A DNA stretch of 64,000 nt from Pannonibacter sp. XCT-53 (GTDB taxonomy: Bacteria; Pseudomonadota; Alphaproteobacteria; Rhizobiales; Stappiaceae): the NCBI RefSeq assembly GCF_009915765.1, contig NZ_JAABLQ010000001.1, positions 62,001 to 126,000 of the forward strand. The letters run 5' to 3'. Below are positions 24,977 to 34,644 of the stretch, in pieces; positions within the stretch are counted from its first letter, which is position 1, and each line of letters starts with the position of its first letter. Both the position numbers and the translations under genes were made by a program. Below the pieces are notes generated by a model. That model ran no database searches. It was not told the DNA's origin and worked only from the letters and a program-made list of their open reading frames with translations.

Positions 24977-26164
24977 ATGACACAGACAGATCCCGCATTC
25001 CCCGCCCCCCGCATGGGGGAGCCTTTCCTGCTCACGCCGGGCCCCCTGACGACCGCCTACAGCGTCAAGGAAGCCATGCTCCGCGACTGGGGCTCCTGGG
25101 ATGGCGACTTCCGCGCCATGACGAAGTCGCTGTGCGACCAGCTGGTCGAGATGGCCGGGGATACGGCTGGCGACTATGCCTGCGTCCCCATGCAGGGCTC
25201 CGGCTCCTTCTCGGTCGAGGCGATGCTGGGCACGCTGGTGCCGCGCGACGGCAAGGTGCTGGTGCTTGCCAACGGCGCCTATGGCCTGCGTGCCGCCGAA
25301 ACGCTCCGCGTCATGGGCCGTGCCTTTACCCTGATCAACAAGGGCGACTACCTGCCGCCGCGCGGCGAGGAAGTGGCGCGGGCGCTCGACGCCGATCCGG
25401 CGATCACGCATGTCATCGCCATCCACTGCGAGACCTCGTCCGGCATTCTCAACCCGGTTGCCGAAATCGCCGCTGCCGTACTCTCGCGGGGCCGCAAGCT
25501 GCTGATCGACTCCATGAGCGCCTTTGGCGCGGTCGAGCTCGATGTCCGCCAGATCCCTTACGAGGCGATGGTGTCCTCGGCCAACAAGTGCGTTGAAGGC
25601 GTGCCGGGCTTCGGGTTCGTCATCGCCCGCAAGTCGGCGCTGGAAGCTGCCAAGGGCAACGCCCACTCGCTCAGCCTCGATGTGGCGGCGCAGTGGAGCG
25701 CGATGGTCAAGACCGGCCAGTGGCGCTTCACCCCGCCGACCCATGTGGTCGCCGCGTTCCTCGAGGCGCTGCGCCTGCATCGTCTGGAAGGCGGCGTCGC
25801 TGGCCGTGGCGCGCGCTACACCCGCAACCGCGACGTGATGGTCGCCGGCATGCGTGCGCTCGGCTTCGAGACCCTGCTCGCCGACCGCTGGCTGTCGCCG
25901 ATCATCGTCACCTTCTTCAATCCGGCCCATCCGAACTTCGTCTTCGACCGGTTCTACGAGCTGATGAAGGCCAGGGGCTTCATCATCTACCCGGGCAAGC
26001 TCACCGTGGTCGACAGCTTCCGCATCGGCTGCATCGGCCGGATGGACGAACACGTCATGCGCCGTGTCGTTGCCGCTGCCGCCGAGGCGCTCGCCGACAT
26101 GGGCGTCGACAGCGCCGCTCCGCCCGCCGCCGCCATTGCCGAGCGCGCCAAGCTCGCCGCCTGA
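24977..26164 (+). CDS. phnW: 2-aminoethylphosphonate-pyruvate transaminase PhnW
   Basis: PLP enzyme that converts 2-aminoethylphosphonate and pyruvate to phosphonoacetaldehyde and alanine, the first cytosolic step of AEP breakdown. The 395-aa protein starts with the family segment FLLTPGPLTTAYSVKEAML; the PLP lysine is Lys204 in SSANKCVEG, with Asp178 (LIDSMSAFG) as its ring-nitrogen partner. Length is slightly above the usual 365-370 because of an Ala-rich C-terminal tail. It is followed by phnA 29 bases downstream and then phnY, forming a phnWAY operon. Confidence 0.95.
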   Translation: MTQTDPAFPAPRMGEPFLLTPGPLTTAYSVKEAMLRDWGSWDGDFRAMTKSLCDQLVEMAGDTAGDYACVPMQGSGSFSVEAMLGTLVPRDGKVLVLANGAYGLRAAETLRVMGRAFTLINKGDYLPPRGEEVARALDADPAITHVIAIHCETSSGILNPVAEIAAAVLSRGRKLLIDSMSAFGAVELDVRQIPYEAMVSSANKCVEGVPGFGFVIARKSALEAAKGNAHSLSLDVAAQWSAMVKTGQWRFTPPTHVVAAFLEALRLHRLEGGVAGRGARYTRNRDVMVAGMRALGFETLLADRWLSPIIVTFFNPAHPNFVFDRFYELMKARGFIIYPGKLTVVDSFRIGCIGRMDEHVMRRVVAAAAEALADMGVDSAAPPAAAIAERAKLAA

Positions 26165-26193
26165 TCCTGATCCTGCCAATCGAAAGACCTGCC

Positions 26194-27450
26194 ATGAACG
26201 CTCACGCCCGCACGCCCATCGTCGCCAACGACCGCACCTATCCCTGGCCGAAGGTGCCGGCCATCGCCATCTGCCTGGACGGCTGCGAACCGGCCTATCT
26301 GGATGTTGCCATCGCCAAGGGGTTGATGCCGACGCTGAAGCGGATGCGCGAGACCGGCACCGACCGTCTCGCCCATTCGGTGATCCCGTCCTTCACCAAT
26401 CCGAACAACCTGTCCATCGCCACCGGCCGCCCGCCCATCGTCCATGGCATCTGCGGCAACTACCTCTACGAACCGGAGACCGGCAAGGAAGTGATGATGA
26501 ACGATGTGCGCTTTCTGCGCGCGCCGACCATCTTCAGCCAGTTCTATGCTGCCGGTGCCCGCGTCGCCGTGGTGACGGCCAAGGACAAGCTGCGTGCGCT
26601 GCTGGGCGCCGGTCTGAAGTTTGATGAAGGCCGGGCCATCTGCTTCTCCTCCGAGAAGTCCGATGCAACGACCATGGCCGAGAACGGCATCAACAACGCC
26701 AGCGCCTGGCTCGGGCGTCCGGTGCCGGAGGTCTACTCCGCAGACTTGTCCGAGTTCGTCTTTGCTGCCGGTGTGCGCCTGCTGAAGGAGTGGAAGCCGG
26801 ACGTGATGTATCTCACCACGACCGACTACGTGCAGCACAAGTACGCCCCGGAAGATGCCGACGCGCAGAGCTTCTACAAGATGTTCGACCGCTACCTCAC
26901 GGAGCTTGACGCGCTGGGCGCCGCCATCGTCGTCACGGCCGACCATGGCATGAAGCCGAAGCATCTGGCCGATGGCTCCCCGGCCGTGATCTACGTGCAG
27001 GATCTCCTCGACGGCTGGCTCGGCAAGGATGCGGCCCGCGTGATCCTGCCGATCACCGACCCTTACGTCGTGCACCATGGCGCGCTGGGCTCGTTTGCAA
27101 CTGCCTACCTGCCGGCCGGGGCCGACCGCGCCGATATCATTAGCCGGCTCAAGGCCGTGCCGGACATGCTGCTGGTGGTGGACAAGGACGAGGCCATCCG
27201 CCGCTTCGAGCTGCCGGGTGACCGCATCGGTGATCTCGTCATGATCTCCGGCGAGAACATGACGCTGGGCACCAGCGCCCACCGCCATGACCTTGCCGCC
27301 CTCAACGAGCCGCTGCGCAGCCATGGCGGCCTGACCGAGCAGGAAGTGCCCTTCATCGTCAACCGCGTGATCGACCTGCCGGCCGCCCCTGTGCTGCGCA
27401 ACTTCGACGCCTTCTTCTATGCCTGCACGGCGGCGGTGCAGCCATGCTGA
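26194..27450 (+). CDS. phnA: Phosphonoacetate hydrolase PhnA
   Basis: Zn-dependent alkaline-phosphatase-superfamily hydrolase that splits phosphonoacetate to acetate and phosphate, the C-P bond cleavage step of the PhnWAY route. The 418-aa protein keeps the full active site at the positions known for the rhizobial enzyme: Asp29, Thr68 (nucleophile, SFTNPNN), Asp211, His215, Asp250, His251 and His377. It lies 29 bases after phnW and overlaps the phnY start by 7 bases. This is the cleaving PhnA, not the unrelated small protein of the same name in E. coli. Confidence 0.96.
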   Translation: MNAHARTPIVANDRTYPWPKVPAIAICLDGCEPAYLDVAIAKGLMPTLKRMRETGTDRLAHSVIPSFTNPNNLSIATGRPPIVHGICGNYLYEPETGKEVMMNDVRFLRAPTIFSQFYAAGARVAVVTAKDKLRALLGAGLKFDEGRAICFSSEKSDATTMAENGINNASAWLGRPVPEVYSADLSEFVFAAGVRLLKEWKPDVMYLTTTDYVQHKYAPEDADAQSFYKMFDRYLTELDALGAAIVVTADHGMKPKHLADGSPAVIYVQDLLDGWLGKDAARVILPITDPYVVHHGALGSFATAYLPAGADRADIISRLKAVPDMLLVVDKDEAIRRFELPGDRIGDLVMISGENMTLGTSAHRHDLAALNEPLRSHGGLTEQEVPFIVNRVIDLPAAPVLRNFDAFFYACTAAVQPC

Positions 27451-28901
27451 AGAAAGCGCCCCCGATCGCGATGCGGCACGAGGCGATGCGGATCGCCGGC
27501 CGCAAGGTGGATACGGTGGACCGGGTTCCGGTCCACTATCCCTGGACCAACGAGGTCATCGGCACGGTGCCGGCCGGCACCGCCGAACACGCCCGCGAGG
27601 CCTTTGCCATCGCCGCCGCCTACGAGCCGCGTCTTACCCGCTACGAGCGGCAGACGATCCTGCTCAACACCGCCCGGATCATTTCCGAGCGCAAGGCCGA
27701 ATTGGCGCCGATCATCACGGCGGAGCTTGGCATCTCGCTGGCCGATGCGATGTATGAATGCGGCAGGGCCTATGACGTCTACACGCTCGCCGGCCAGATG
27801 TGCATCCATGACGACGGCGAGATCTTCTCCTGCGACCTGACCCCGCATGGCAAGGCGCGCAAGATCTTCACCACGCGGGAACCGCTGCGCGCCATTTCGG
27901 CCATCACCCCGTTCAACCATCCGCTGAACATGGTGAGCCACAAGATCGCGCCGGCCATCGCCACCAACAACTGCATCGTGGTGAAGCCGACCGAGCTGAC
28001 GCCCCTGACGGCGCTGTGGCTGGCCGATGCGCTCTACGAGGCCGGACTCCCGCCGCAGATGCTCTCGGTGGTCACCGGCTGGCCGAAGGACATCGGTGAC
28101 GAGATGATCACCAACCCGGACTTCGACCTGATCACCTTCACCGGCGGCGTTCCGGTGGGCAAGATGATCGCGGCGAAGGCGGCCTACAAGCGCCAGGTCC
28201 TGGAGCTTGGCGGCAATGATCCGCTGATCATCTGCAATGATCTCGGCGATGCGGATCTGGCCAGGGCGGCTGACCTCGCCGTTGCCGGCGCCACCAAGAA
28301 CTCCGGCCAGCGCTGCACGGCGGTGAAGCGCATTCTGGTCCAGGACAGTGTGGCCGACCGGTTCGTGCCGATGGTTCTGGAGCGCGCCCGGGCCTTGCGC
28401 TTCGGCGATCCGATGGATCCGGCCACGGAACTGGGCTGCGTCGTGCATGAACGCGCCGCCGAGGTCTTCGAGGAGCGTGTCTTCAAGGCCGAGGCCCAGG
28501 GCGCGAAGATCCTCTATCACCCCGGCCGCCAGGGCGCGCTGCTGCCGCCCATCGTGGTCGACCATGTCCCGCATGAAAGCGAACTGGTGATGGAGGAAAC
28601 CTTTGGCCCCGTGGTTCCCATCGTCCGGGTGCCGGACAGCGACGTGGAGACCATGCGGATCTCCAACTCGACGCCCTTCGGTCTCTCCTCCGGTGTCTGC
28701 ACCAACGACTACCGGCGCATGCAGTCCTACATCCGTGGCCTTGTGGTTGGCACGGTCAACGTCTGGGAGGTTCCCGGATACCGGATCGAGATGTCGCCGT
28801 TCGGCGGCATCAAGGACAGCGGCAACGGCTACAAGGAAGGCGTGATCGAGGCCATGAAGAGCTTCACCAACGTCAAGACCTTCTCCCTGCCATGGGCATG
28901 A
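27444..28901 (+). CDS. phnY: Phosphonoacetaldehyde dehydrogenase PhnY
   Basis: NAD-dependent aldehyde dehydrogenase that oxidises phosphonoacetaldehyde to phosphonoacetate for PhnA. The 485-aa protein has catalytic Cys291 (NSGQRC), general base Glu254 (LELGGND) and Asn158 (TPFNHP), all placed as in characterised PhnY. Its ATG overlaps the phnA stop by 7 bases, so the pair is translationally coupled. A strong intrinsic terminator follows 27 bases after the stop. Not the unrelated dioxygenase that is also called PhnY. Confidence 0.95.
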   Translation: MLKKAPPIAMRHEAMRIAGRKVDTVDRVPVHYPWTNEVIGTVPAGTAEHAREAFAIAAAYEPRLTRYERQTILLNTARIISERKAELAPIITAELGISLADAMYECGRAYDVYTLAGQMCIHDDGEIFSCDLTPHGKARKIFTTREPLRAISAITPFNHPLNMVSHKIAPAIATNNCIVVKPTELTPLTALWLADALYEAGLPPQMLSVVTGWPKDIGDEMITNPDFDLITFTGGVPVGKMIAAKAAYKRQVLELGGNDPLIICNDLGDADLARAADLAVAGATKNSGQRCTAVKRILVQDSVADRFVPMVLERARALRFGDPMDPATELGCVVHERAAEVFEERVFKAEAQGAKILYHPGRQGALLPPIVVDHVPHESELVMEETFGPVVPIVRVPDSDVETMRISNSTPFGLSSGVCTNDYRRMQSYIRGLVVGTVNVWEVPGYRIEMSPFGGIKDSGNGYKEGVIEAMKSFTNVKTFSLPWA

Positions 28902-28928
28902 GGCCTCCCCTGACCCATCGCTGAACTG

Positions 28929-28960
28929 GAGGCGGGCTGCTGCAGCTCGCCTCTCTTTTT
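28929..28960 (+). terminator. Rho-independent terminator after phnY
   Basis: Stem GAGGCG (28929-28934) with CGCCTC (28948-28953), extended inside by GCTG/CAGC pairing, followed by TCTTTTT to 28960. It closes the phnWAY operon, so the EamA gene downstream needs its own promoter. Confidence 0.85.
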
Positions 28961-29007
28961 CCCGGCGCTTGGCTGCGCCCGGATCGCAAGATCAAGGAAT
29001 TCGGTCG

Positions 29008-29838
29008 ATGGACCTTGGCGCGTTGGGTCTTGTCCTCCTGGCAGCCCTGCTGCACGCGGGCTGGAATGCGCTGATCAAGGCTGTCGATGACAGGGCAGGG
29101 GTGCTGGCCGCGGTGTCGGCGGCCCACGTGGTTCTTGGCCTGTTTCTGGTGTCGGTGGCTCCCGGTCCGGCTCCGGCGAGCTGGCCAGCAATCGCCACCT
29201 CTGCCCTGTTGCACTACGGCTATTACGCCTTGCTGTTCCGGGCTTACCGGCTTGGCGACCTCAGCCAGGTCTATCCGATCTCGCGCGGGCTCGCGCCGGC
29301 TGCCGTCGCGCTGGCTGCGGCGGTCCTCGTCGGCGAGCGGCTGCCGCCGGCCGGCTGGGTCGGGCTTGCCTGTGTCTGTGCCGGGATTGGCCTTCTGGCC
29401 GTCCGGCGCACCCCGTCCTCGCCCGGGGCGATCGGCTTTGCCGTTGCCCTGGGTCTGCTCATCGCCGCCTATTCGGTCGCCGATGGTCTCGGGGTGCGGC
29501 AGTCGCAGTCCGTGTTCGGATACATGGGCTGGCTGTTCCTGCTCGAGTTTCCCGTGCCGCTCGTCATCGCGCTCAACCGGCGCCTGCGGGGCGGGCATTT
29601 CAGGCTTGGGGTCATCCTGCTGGGCAGCCTTGGCGGCGTCGCCGCCGTCACGGCCTATGGACTTGTGCTGTACGTCAAGACGATAGCCCCGCTCGGGGCG
29701 GTCTCGGCCGTGCGCGAGTCCAGTGTCATCCTTGCCGCCCTCATCGGCATTCTCGTCCTTGGCGAAAGGCCGGTCGCGCTGAGGCTCCTGGCGGCGGCCA
29801 TCGTCGCGGTCGGTGTCGCCACACTGGCGCTGTCCTGA
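29008..29838 (+). CDS. EamA/DMT-superfamily permease
   Basis: A 276-aa ten-helix drug/metabolite transporter with two EamA repeats, including SQVYPISRGLAPAAVALAAA at the end of the first and SAVRESSVILAALIGILVLG in the second. AAGGA lies 9 bases before the ATG at 29008. It lies between the phnWAY operon and the AEP importer operon but has a terminator before it and an AT-rich promoter region after it. The substrate is unknown; export of an amine or amino acid such as alanine from AEP breakdown is a guess. Confidence 0.85.
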   Translation: MDLGALGLVLLAALLHAGWNALIKAVDDRAGVLAAVSAAHVVLGLFLVSVAPGPAPASWPAIATSALLHYGYYALLFRAYRLGDLSQVYPISRGLAPAAVALAAAVLVGERLPPAGWVGLACVCAGIGLLAVRRTPSSPGAIGFAVALGLLIAAYSVADGLGVRQSQSVFGYMGWLFLLEFPVPLVIALNRRLRGGHFRLGVILLGSLGGVAAVTAYGLVLYVKTIAPLGAVSAVRESSVILAALIGILVLGERPVALRLLAAAIVAVGVATLALS

Positions 29839-30152
29839 GGGTCCGCCGTGCCGCAGAGGCCGGGCGGATGCCGGAATGTCTTGCGATGTCAGCGGGTTGT
29901 GAGGCTGCTGCTGAAAGCTGTCGAACGGGAGGCTGCGCGCTGCGGTATGTATTGACTGAAATGATGATTGAATAAGAATAATAGATTTTACTTATTATCT
30001 TGCCGTTCCCACAGTCAGGTCCACGGAGAGCCGGTCACGTCCCGCCAGGGGACACGACAGAAGCCGGCCCCGCTTCCAGTCCGCCGCGCGATGCTTGGGA
30101 CCTGAGGCCCGGCGGAAGTCGAACGCAGTTCAGACACACGGGGAACCCAGAC
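29839..30152. promoter_or_regulatory. AT-rich promoter region of the AEP importer operon
   Basis: No gene is seen in these 314 bases. Around 29952-29957 is TTGACT, a reasonable -35, followed by AT-rich sequence. An inverted repeat AATAAG/CTTATT (29971-29976 and 29991-29996) encloses GATTTTAC, an octamer also present inside the phnW operator region (24909-24916). This suggests a shared regulator site, but the match is short. Confidence 0.45.
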
Positions 30153-31169
30153 ATGAACGCAAGGACCTTCCTGATCTCGACAGCCTTCCTTACCCTGTCG
30201 GTCGTCTCGACCGCAGCGCAGACCGAACTGACTGTCTACACCGCCTTCGAGGCCGAGTTTCTCGAGCGCTATGCGGCAGCCTTCAACAAGGAGCATCCCG
30301 ACATCAAGATCAACTGGGTGCGTGACTCGACCGGCGTCGTGACGGCGAAGCTCCTGGCGGAGAAGAACAATCCGAAGGCAGACGTGGTCTGGAGCCTCGC
30401 GGCCTCCTCGCTCAACCTGCTGAAGTCCGAGGGCATGCTCGAGGCCTATGCGCCCAAGGGCGTCGAGGCGCTGGATGTCCGCTTCGTCGACACCGACACG
30501 CCGCCGACCTGGGTCGGCCTCAATGCCTGGGCAGCCGCAATCTGCTTCAACACGGTCGAGGCCGCGCGGCACGGATTGCCGACGCCGCGCACCTGGGCAG
30601 ACCTGACCCGGCCCGAGTTCGCCGGGCATGTGGTGATGCCCAATCCCGCCTCCTCCGGCACCGGCTTCCTCGATGTGTCGGCCTGGCTGCAGATGTGGGG
30701 CGGCGATGCCTGGGACTTCATGGACAAGCTCCATGCCAACATCGCCAGCTACACGCACTCCGGTTCCAAGCCCTGCAAGATGGCTGCCTCGGGCGAAACC
30801 GTCGCCGGCATCTCCTTCGACTTCCGCGGCGCCAAGGCAAAGACTGATGGCGCGCCGATCGAGGTGATCATTCCGGAGGAGGGCATCGGCTGGGACATGG
30901 AGGCAGCCGCCATCATTGCCGGCACCCCGAACCTTGAGGCGGCGAAGACGCTGCTGGACTGGTCGATCACGCCGGCGGCGATGGCAGAGTACAACCAGGC
31001 CTACGCGATCCTCGCCATTCCGGGCCTGTCGCGGCCCATCCCGAACTACCCCGCGAATGTCGAGGCGAAGATGATCCGCAACGACTTCGAGTGGGCCGCC
31101 ACGAGCCGCAAGAGCATCCTGGAGGAATGGTCCAAGCGCTACGACACCAAGAGCGAGCCGCGAACCTGA
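30153..31169 (+). CDS. aepX: 2-aminoethylphosphonate ABC transporter substrate-binding protein
   Basis: Periplasmic iron/AEP-type (SBP family 1/6, PBP2 fold) binding protein of 338 aa with a signal peptide at residues 1-22. Ligand-site segments are LTVYTAFEAEFLERY, DVVWSLAASSLN and PASSGTGFLDVSAW. It heads an SBP-ATPase-permease operon next to phnWAY, the arrangement described for AepXVW/PhnS-type AEP importers; the name rests on family and context. A stem-loop after the stop separates it from the ATPase gene. Imports of related aminophosphonates cannot be excluded. Confidence 0.85.
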   Translation: MNARTFLISTAFLTLSVVSTAAQTELTVYTAFEAEFLERYAAAFNKEHPDIKINWVRDSTGVVTAKLLAEKNNPKADVVWSLAASSLNLLKSEGMLEAYAPKGVEALDVRFVDTDTPPTWVGLNAWAAAICFNTVEAARHGLPTPRTWADLTRPEFAGHVVMPNPASSGTGFLDVSAWLQMWGGDAWDFMDKLHANIASYTHSGSKPCKMAASGETVAGISFDFRGAKAKTDGAPIEVIIPEEGIGWDMEAAAIIAGTPNLEAAKTLLDWSITPAAMAEYNQAYAILAIPGLSRPIPNYPANVEAKMIRNDFEWAATSRKSILEEWSKRYDTKSEPRT

Positions 31170-31181
31170 GCCGTTTCTCTC

Positions 31182-31206
31182 CGGGGGGAGGCGAGGTCTC
31201 CCCCCG
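31182..31206 (+). other. Intercistronic stem-loop after the AEP binding-protein gene
   Basis: Perfect 9-bp stem CGGGGGGAG (31182-31190) with CTCCCCCCG (31198-31206) and a 7-base loop, without a T-tract. Placed between binding-protein and ATPase genes, it is likely to stabilise the upstream message or limit read-through. Confidence 0.6.
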
Positions 31207-31236
31207 ACCTGCCGCGTTTCGCCCGGAGTGAGCGAC

Positions 31237-32370
31237 ATGAATGCAATCATCCACACCCAGATCCAGCCGGAGACCGGGGCCCGACCTGCGGATCCGGTCT
31301 ATCTGGACATCGAGAATGTCTGGAAGGCCTATGGCACCTTTCTGGCCCTGCGCGACATCTCGCTGCGCATCCGCCAGGGGGAATTCATCTGCTTCCTCGG
31401 GCCGTCCGGCTGCGGCAAGACCACGCTCCTGCGGGCCATCGCCGGGCTTGATCCGCAGAGCCGCGGCACCATCCGCCAGGCGGGCCGCGACATCTCCGGT
31501 CTGCCGCCGTCCCGGCGCGACTACGGCATCGTGTTCCAGTCCTACGCGCTGTTTCCCAACCTGAACGTGGCAAGCAACATCGCCTTCGGGCTGCAGAACG
31601 TCGGGCGGCCCTGGCCGGAGATCAAGGCCCGGGTCGAGGAGCTGCTGCAGCTTGTCGGCCTGCCGGACAAGGCGCTGCACTATCCCGCCCAGCTGTCCGG
31701 CGGCCAGCAGCAGCGCATCGCCCTTGCCCGCGCCATCGCCATCAATCCCGGGCTCCTGCTGCTCGACGAGCCCCTCTCGGCGCTGGATGCCAAGGTGCGG
31801 ATCCATCTGCGGCACGAGATCAAGGAGCTGCAGCGCAAGCTCGGCGTCACCACCATCATGGTCACCCATGACCAGGAGGAAGCTCTGGCGATGGCGGACA
31901 GGATCGTCGTCATGAACCACGGCGTGATCGAGCAGATCGGGACGCCCATCGACGTCTACCGTCATCCGGCCTCGCTCTTCGTGGCCGACTTCATCGGCGA
32001 GACCAATCGCATCGAGACCCGCTATCGCCGGGGTGCGGTCATCGTAGGGGACACCGTCCTGGAGGCGCAGGCCAGCGGACTGGACGAGGACACGGCGGTC
32101 ACCGTCGCCATCCGCCCGGAGGACATCCTGCCCCATGCGCGGGGACATGACGTGGCGGGGCGGGCCAATCACCTGCCGGTGACGATCACGGCGATGGAGT
32201 TTCTCGGCTCGTTCTGGCGCGTGCATCTGCGCAGCGCGCAGCTGGGGGGCACGCCGCTGGTTGCCAATTTCTCGATGAATGCCGTCCGGCGCTTCGACCT
32301 GCGCGACGGGCAGGACCTCATCGTCGAGCTGCCGGCCGATCGCGTCCTCGTGTTTGCGAAAGGGAGATGA
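31237..32370 (+). CDS. aepV: 2-aminoethylphosphonate ABC transporter ATP-binding protein
   Basis: A 377-aa ABC ATPase of the MOI/PotA type: Walker A GPSGCGKTT at residues 55-63, signature LSGGQQQRIALARAI, Walker B LLLLDEPLSALDAKVR, and a C-terminal TOBE-like domain. GGAG 8 bases before the ATG at 31237 supports this start over an in-frame GTG at 31228. The stop overlaps or abuts the permease start. It energises AEP import with its neighbours; symbol given by analogy to AepXVW. Confidence 0.87.
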   Translation: MNAIIHTQIQPETGARPADPVYLDIENVWKAYGTFLALRDISLRIRQGEFICFLGPSGCGKTTLLRAIAGLDPQSRGTIRQAGRDISGLPPSRRDYGIVFQSYALFPNLNVASNIAFGLQNVGRPWPEIKARVEELLQLVGLPDKALHYPAQLSGGQQQRIALARAIAINPGLLLLDEPLSALDAKVRIHLRHEIKELQRKLGVTTIMVTHDQEEALAMADRIVVMNHGVIEQIGTPIDVYRHPASLFVADFIGETNRIETRYRRGAVIVGDTVLEAQASGLDEDTAVTVAIRPEDILPHARGHDVAGRANHLPVTITAMEFLGSFWRVHLRSAQLGGTPLVANFSMNAVRRFDLRDGQDLIVELPADRVLVFAKGR

Positions 32371-32372
32371 TC

Positions 32373-34382
32373 ATGGCCGCTGCCGACACCCTGCCTGCCG
32401 GAAAGGAGATCCGTCTCGGGCTTGACCGGGATGGGACCATCAAGCTGGGCTTCATGCTGGCGATCGCGCTCTATCTCGTCGTGACGCTGGCGCTTCCGCT
32501 CTACGCGATGCTGTCGAAGTCCTTCGTCACCTATCGCTTCGACCTGTCCGCCTACGAACTGCAGGTCAGCGACCCCACCGGGCGCGTCTTTGCTCCGGCG
32601 GTGACGGCGGCGGCGCTCAACGCCGCGGCGGGGGCCTTCGGACCCGAGGACCTGCGGGCCTCGGCCGATGCCCGGCTGCCGGTGGCCGATCTCTTTCCCG
32701 ATTTCAGCTTCCGCAGCCCCGTGAAGTACCGCCTGCGCGCCCTCGCAGACGGGGCGGCGTGGCAGGTCGGCCTCGAGACGGTCCGCTCGCCCGACTGGGT
32801 GGAGTATGACAGCAACACCTTGCGCCGGATCACGCTCCGGCCGGTCGCCTCGGTCGGGATCGAGAACTACATCGCCTATGTCTCCAGCCCCACGCTGGTC
32901 CGCTCCATCGAGAACTCCCTGTTCATCGCCGCGGTCAGCACGGTGCTCACGGTCGGCCTCGCCTTCGGCTTCGCCTATGCGCTCACCCGCAGCCGGATGC
33001 GGTTCAAGGGGACCATGAAGCTGGTGGCGATGATGCCGATCCTCGTGCCGTCGCTGCTGCCCGGCATCGCGCTGATCTATCTCTTCGGCAACCAGGGGCT
33101 GCTCAAGGGCCTGCTGATGGGCCAGTCGATCTACGGTCCGCTCGGCATCATCATCGGCTCGGTGTTCTTCACCTTCCCGCATGCCCTCATCATCATCTCG
33201 ACGGCGCTGGCCATTGCCGACCAGCGGCAATACGAGGCCGCCGACAGCCTGCGGGCCTCGCGCTGGCGCACCTTCTGGACGGTCACCGTGCCGGGCGCGC
33301 GCTATGGCCTGATTTCGGCGGTCTTCGTCACCTTCACGCTGGTCGTCACCGACTTCGGCCTGCCGAAGGTGATCGGCGGCCAGTACAACGTGCTCGCCAT
33401 CGACATCTACAAGCAGGTCATCGGCCAGCAGAACTTCGAGATGGGTGCGGTCGTGTCGGTGGTCCTGCTGGTGCCGGCCGTCCTTGCCTTCCTCATCGAC
33501 CGGCAGGTGCAGAAGAAGCAGGTGTCGCTGCTGTCGGCCCGGTCGGTGACCTTCGAGCCCAAGGCCAATCCCTGGTTCGACGCCCTCTGCCTGTGCTGGT
33601 GCGGCCTTGTGGCGCTGTTCATCCTGACCATCATCGGGGTCTGCCAGCTGGCGGCGCTGGTGACGTTCTGGCCCTATGACATGAGCCTCGGCCTGACCAA
33701 CTTCGCCTTCGACAAGATGGATGGCGGCGGCTGGTCGGCCTACTGGAACTCGGTGCGGCTTGCGGCCGTCACGGCGGTGGTGGGTACGGCGGTGGTGTTC
33801 GCCGGGGCCTACATGGTGGAAAAGACTGCCGGTGTCAGGCCGGTGCGGGGTCTGTTCCATTTCCTCGCCATGCTGCCGATGGCGGTGCCGGGCATGGTGC
33901 TGGGCCTTGCCTACATCTTCTTCTTCAACAACCCGGACAATCCCCTGCACGGTCTCTATGGCACCATGACGATCCTCGTCGTCTCGACCGTCACGCACTT
34001 CTACACGGTCGGGCACCTGACCGCGCTGACGGCGCTGAAGCAGATCGACGCCGAGTTCGAGCCGGTCGCCGCTTCCCTGCGGCAGCCGTTCTACCGGCTG
34101 TTTGCCCGGGTCACCGTGCCGATCTGCCTGCCGGCGATCCTCGACATCATGATCTACATGTTCGTGAATGCGATGACGACCGTGTCGGCGGTGGTGTTCC
34201 TCTACTCGACCCACACCGCGCTCGCCTCCATCGCCGTGCTCAACATGGACGACGCCGGCGACATTGCCCCGGCTGCCGCCATGGGCATGATGATCTTCTA
34301 CACCAACGTCGCCGCGCGCCTGCTGCACATGCTGGCCTCGCGCGGTCTCCTGGCCCGCACCCAGGCCTGGCGACAGCGCTGA
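32373..34382 (+). CDS. aepW: Fused two-domain AEP ABC transporter permease
   Basis: A 669-aa permease that carries two BPD-type membrane domains in one chain, each with an EAA loop (EAADSLRASRWRTFWTVTVP and EPVAASLRQPFYRLFARVTVP). About 110 residues between the first and second hydrophobic segments (around 50-165) form an extra periplasmic-looking domain. GGGAG 6 bases before the ATG at 32373 makes it a better start than the ATG at 32367. It completes the importer. Fused permeases are typical of the PhnU2/AepW family. Confidence 0.87.
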   Translation: MAAADTLPAGKEIRLGLDRDGTIKLGFMLAIALYLVVTLALPLYAMLSKSFVTYRFDLSAYELQVSDPTGRVFAPAVTAAALNAAAGAFGPEDLRASADARLPVADLFPDFSFRSPVKYRLRALADGAAWQVGLETVRSPDWVEYDSNTLRRITLRPVASVGIENYIAYVSSPTLVRSIENSLFIAAVSTVLTVGLAFGFAYALTRSRMRFKGTMKLVAMMPILVPSLLPGIALIYLFGNQGLLKGLLMGQSIYGPLGIIIGSVFFTFPHALIIISTALAIADQRQYEAADSLRASRWRTFWTVTVPGARYGLISAVFVTFTLVVTDFGLPKVIGGQYNVLAIDIYKQVIGQQNFEMGAVVSVVLLVPAVLAFLIDRQVQKKQVSLLSARSVTFEPKANPWFDALCLCWCGLVALFILTIIGVCQLAALVTFWPYDMSLGLTNFAFDKMDGGGWSAYWNSVRLAAVTAVVGTAVVFAGAYMVEKTAGVRPVRGLFHFLAMLPMAVPGMVLGLAYIFFFNNPDNPLHGLYGTMTILVVSTVTHFYTVGHLTALTALKQIDAEFEPVAASLRQPFYRLFARVTVPICLPAILDIMIYMFVNAMTTVSAVVFLYSTHTALASIAVLNMDDAGDIAPAAAMGMMIFYTNVAARLLHMLASRGLLARTQAWRQR

Positions 34383-34644
34383 CGGCGGCCCGGATCTGCG
34401 CCGGCCTCGCCGGGTGACCTGTCTCCGCCGGTGCCTCTGGTCCCGCCGCCTCTGCTCCCGGCGCCCCTGGCCTTGGCCCCCCTTGCCTTGGACCCCTGGC
34501 CTTGGGCCCGAAGTCCCCGTCTTCCAGTCCGGCGCGGCCTGCCGCGCCGGATTGCTGCTGCGGACCGGGAAGGCGCATCGGGGCACTGCGACACGCGATC
34601 TTAAGCGATCCATGCGACAACCCGTGCGAACAGGGGAGCCACGC
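34383..34644. other. GC-rich low-complexity leader before the HD-GYP gene
   Basis: About 260 bases without a clear gene. At 34455-34510 is an imperfect C/T/G-rich repeat (the unit CCTGGCCTTGG and variants appear three times). Upstream in-frame starts exist for the HD-GYP gene, but they would translate this repeat, so it is treated as leader or promoter sequence. Confidence 0.5.
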
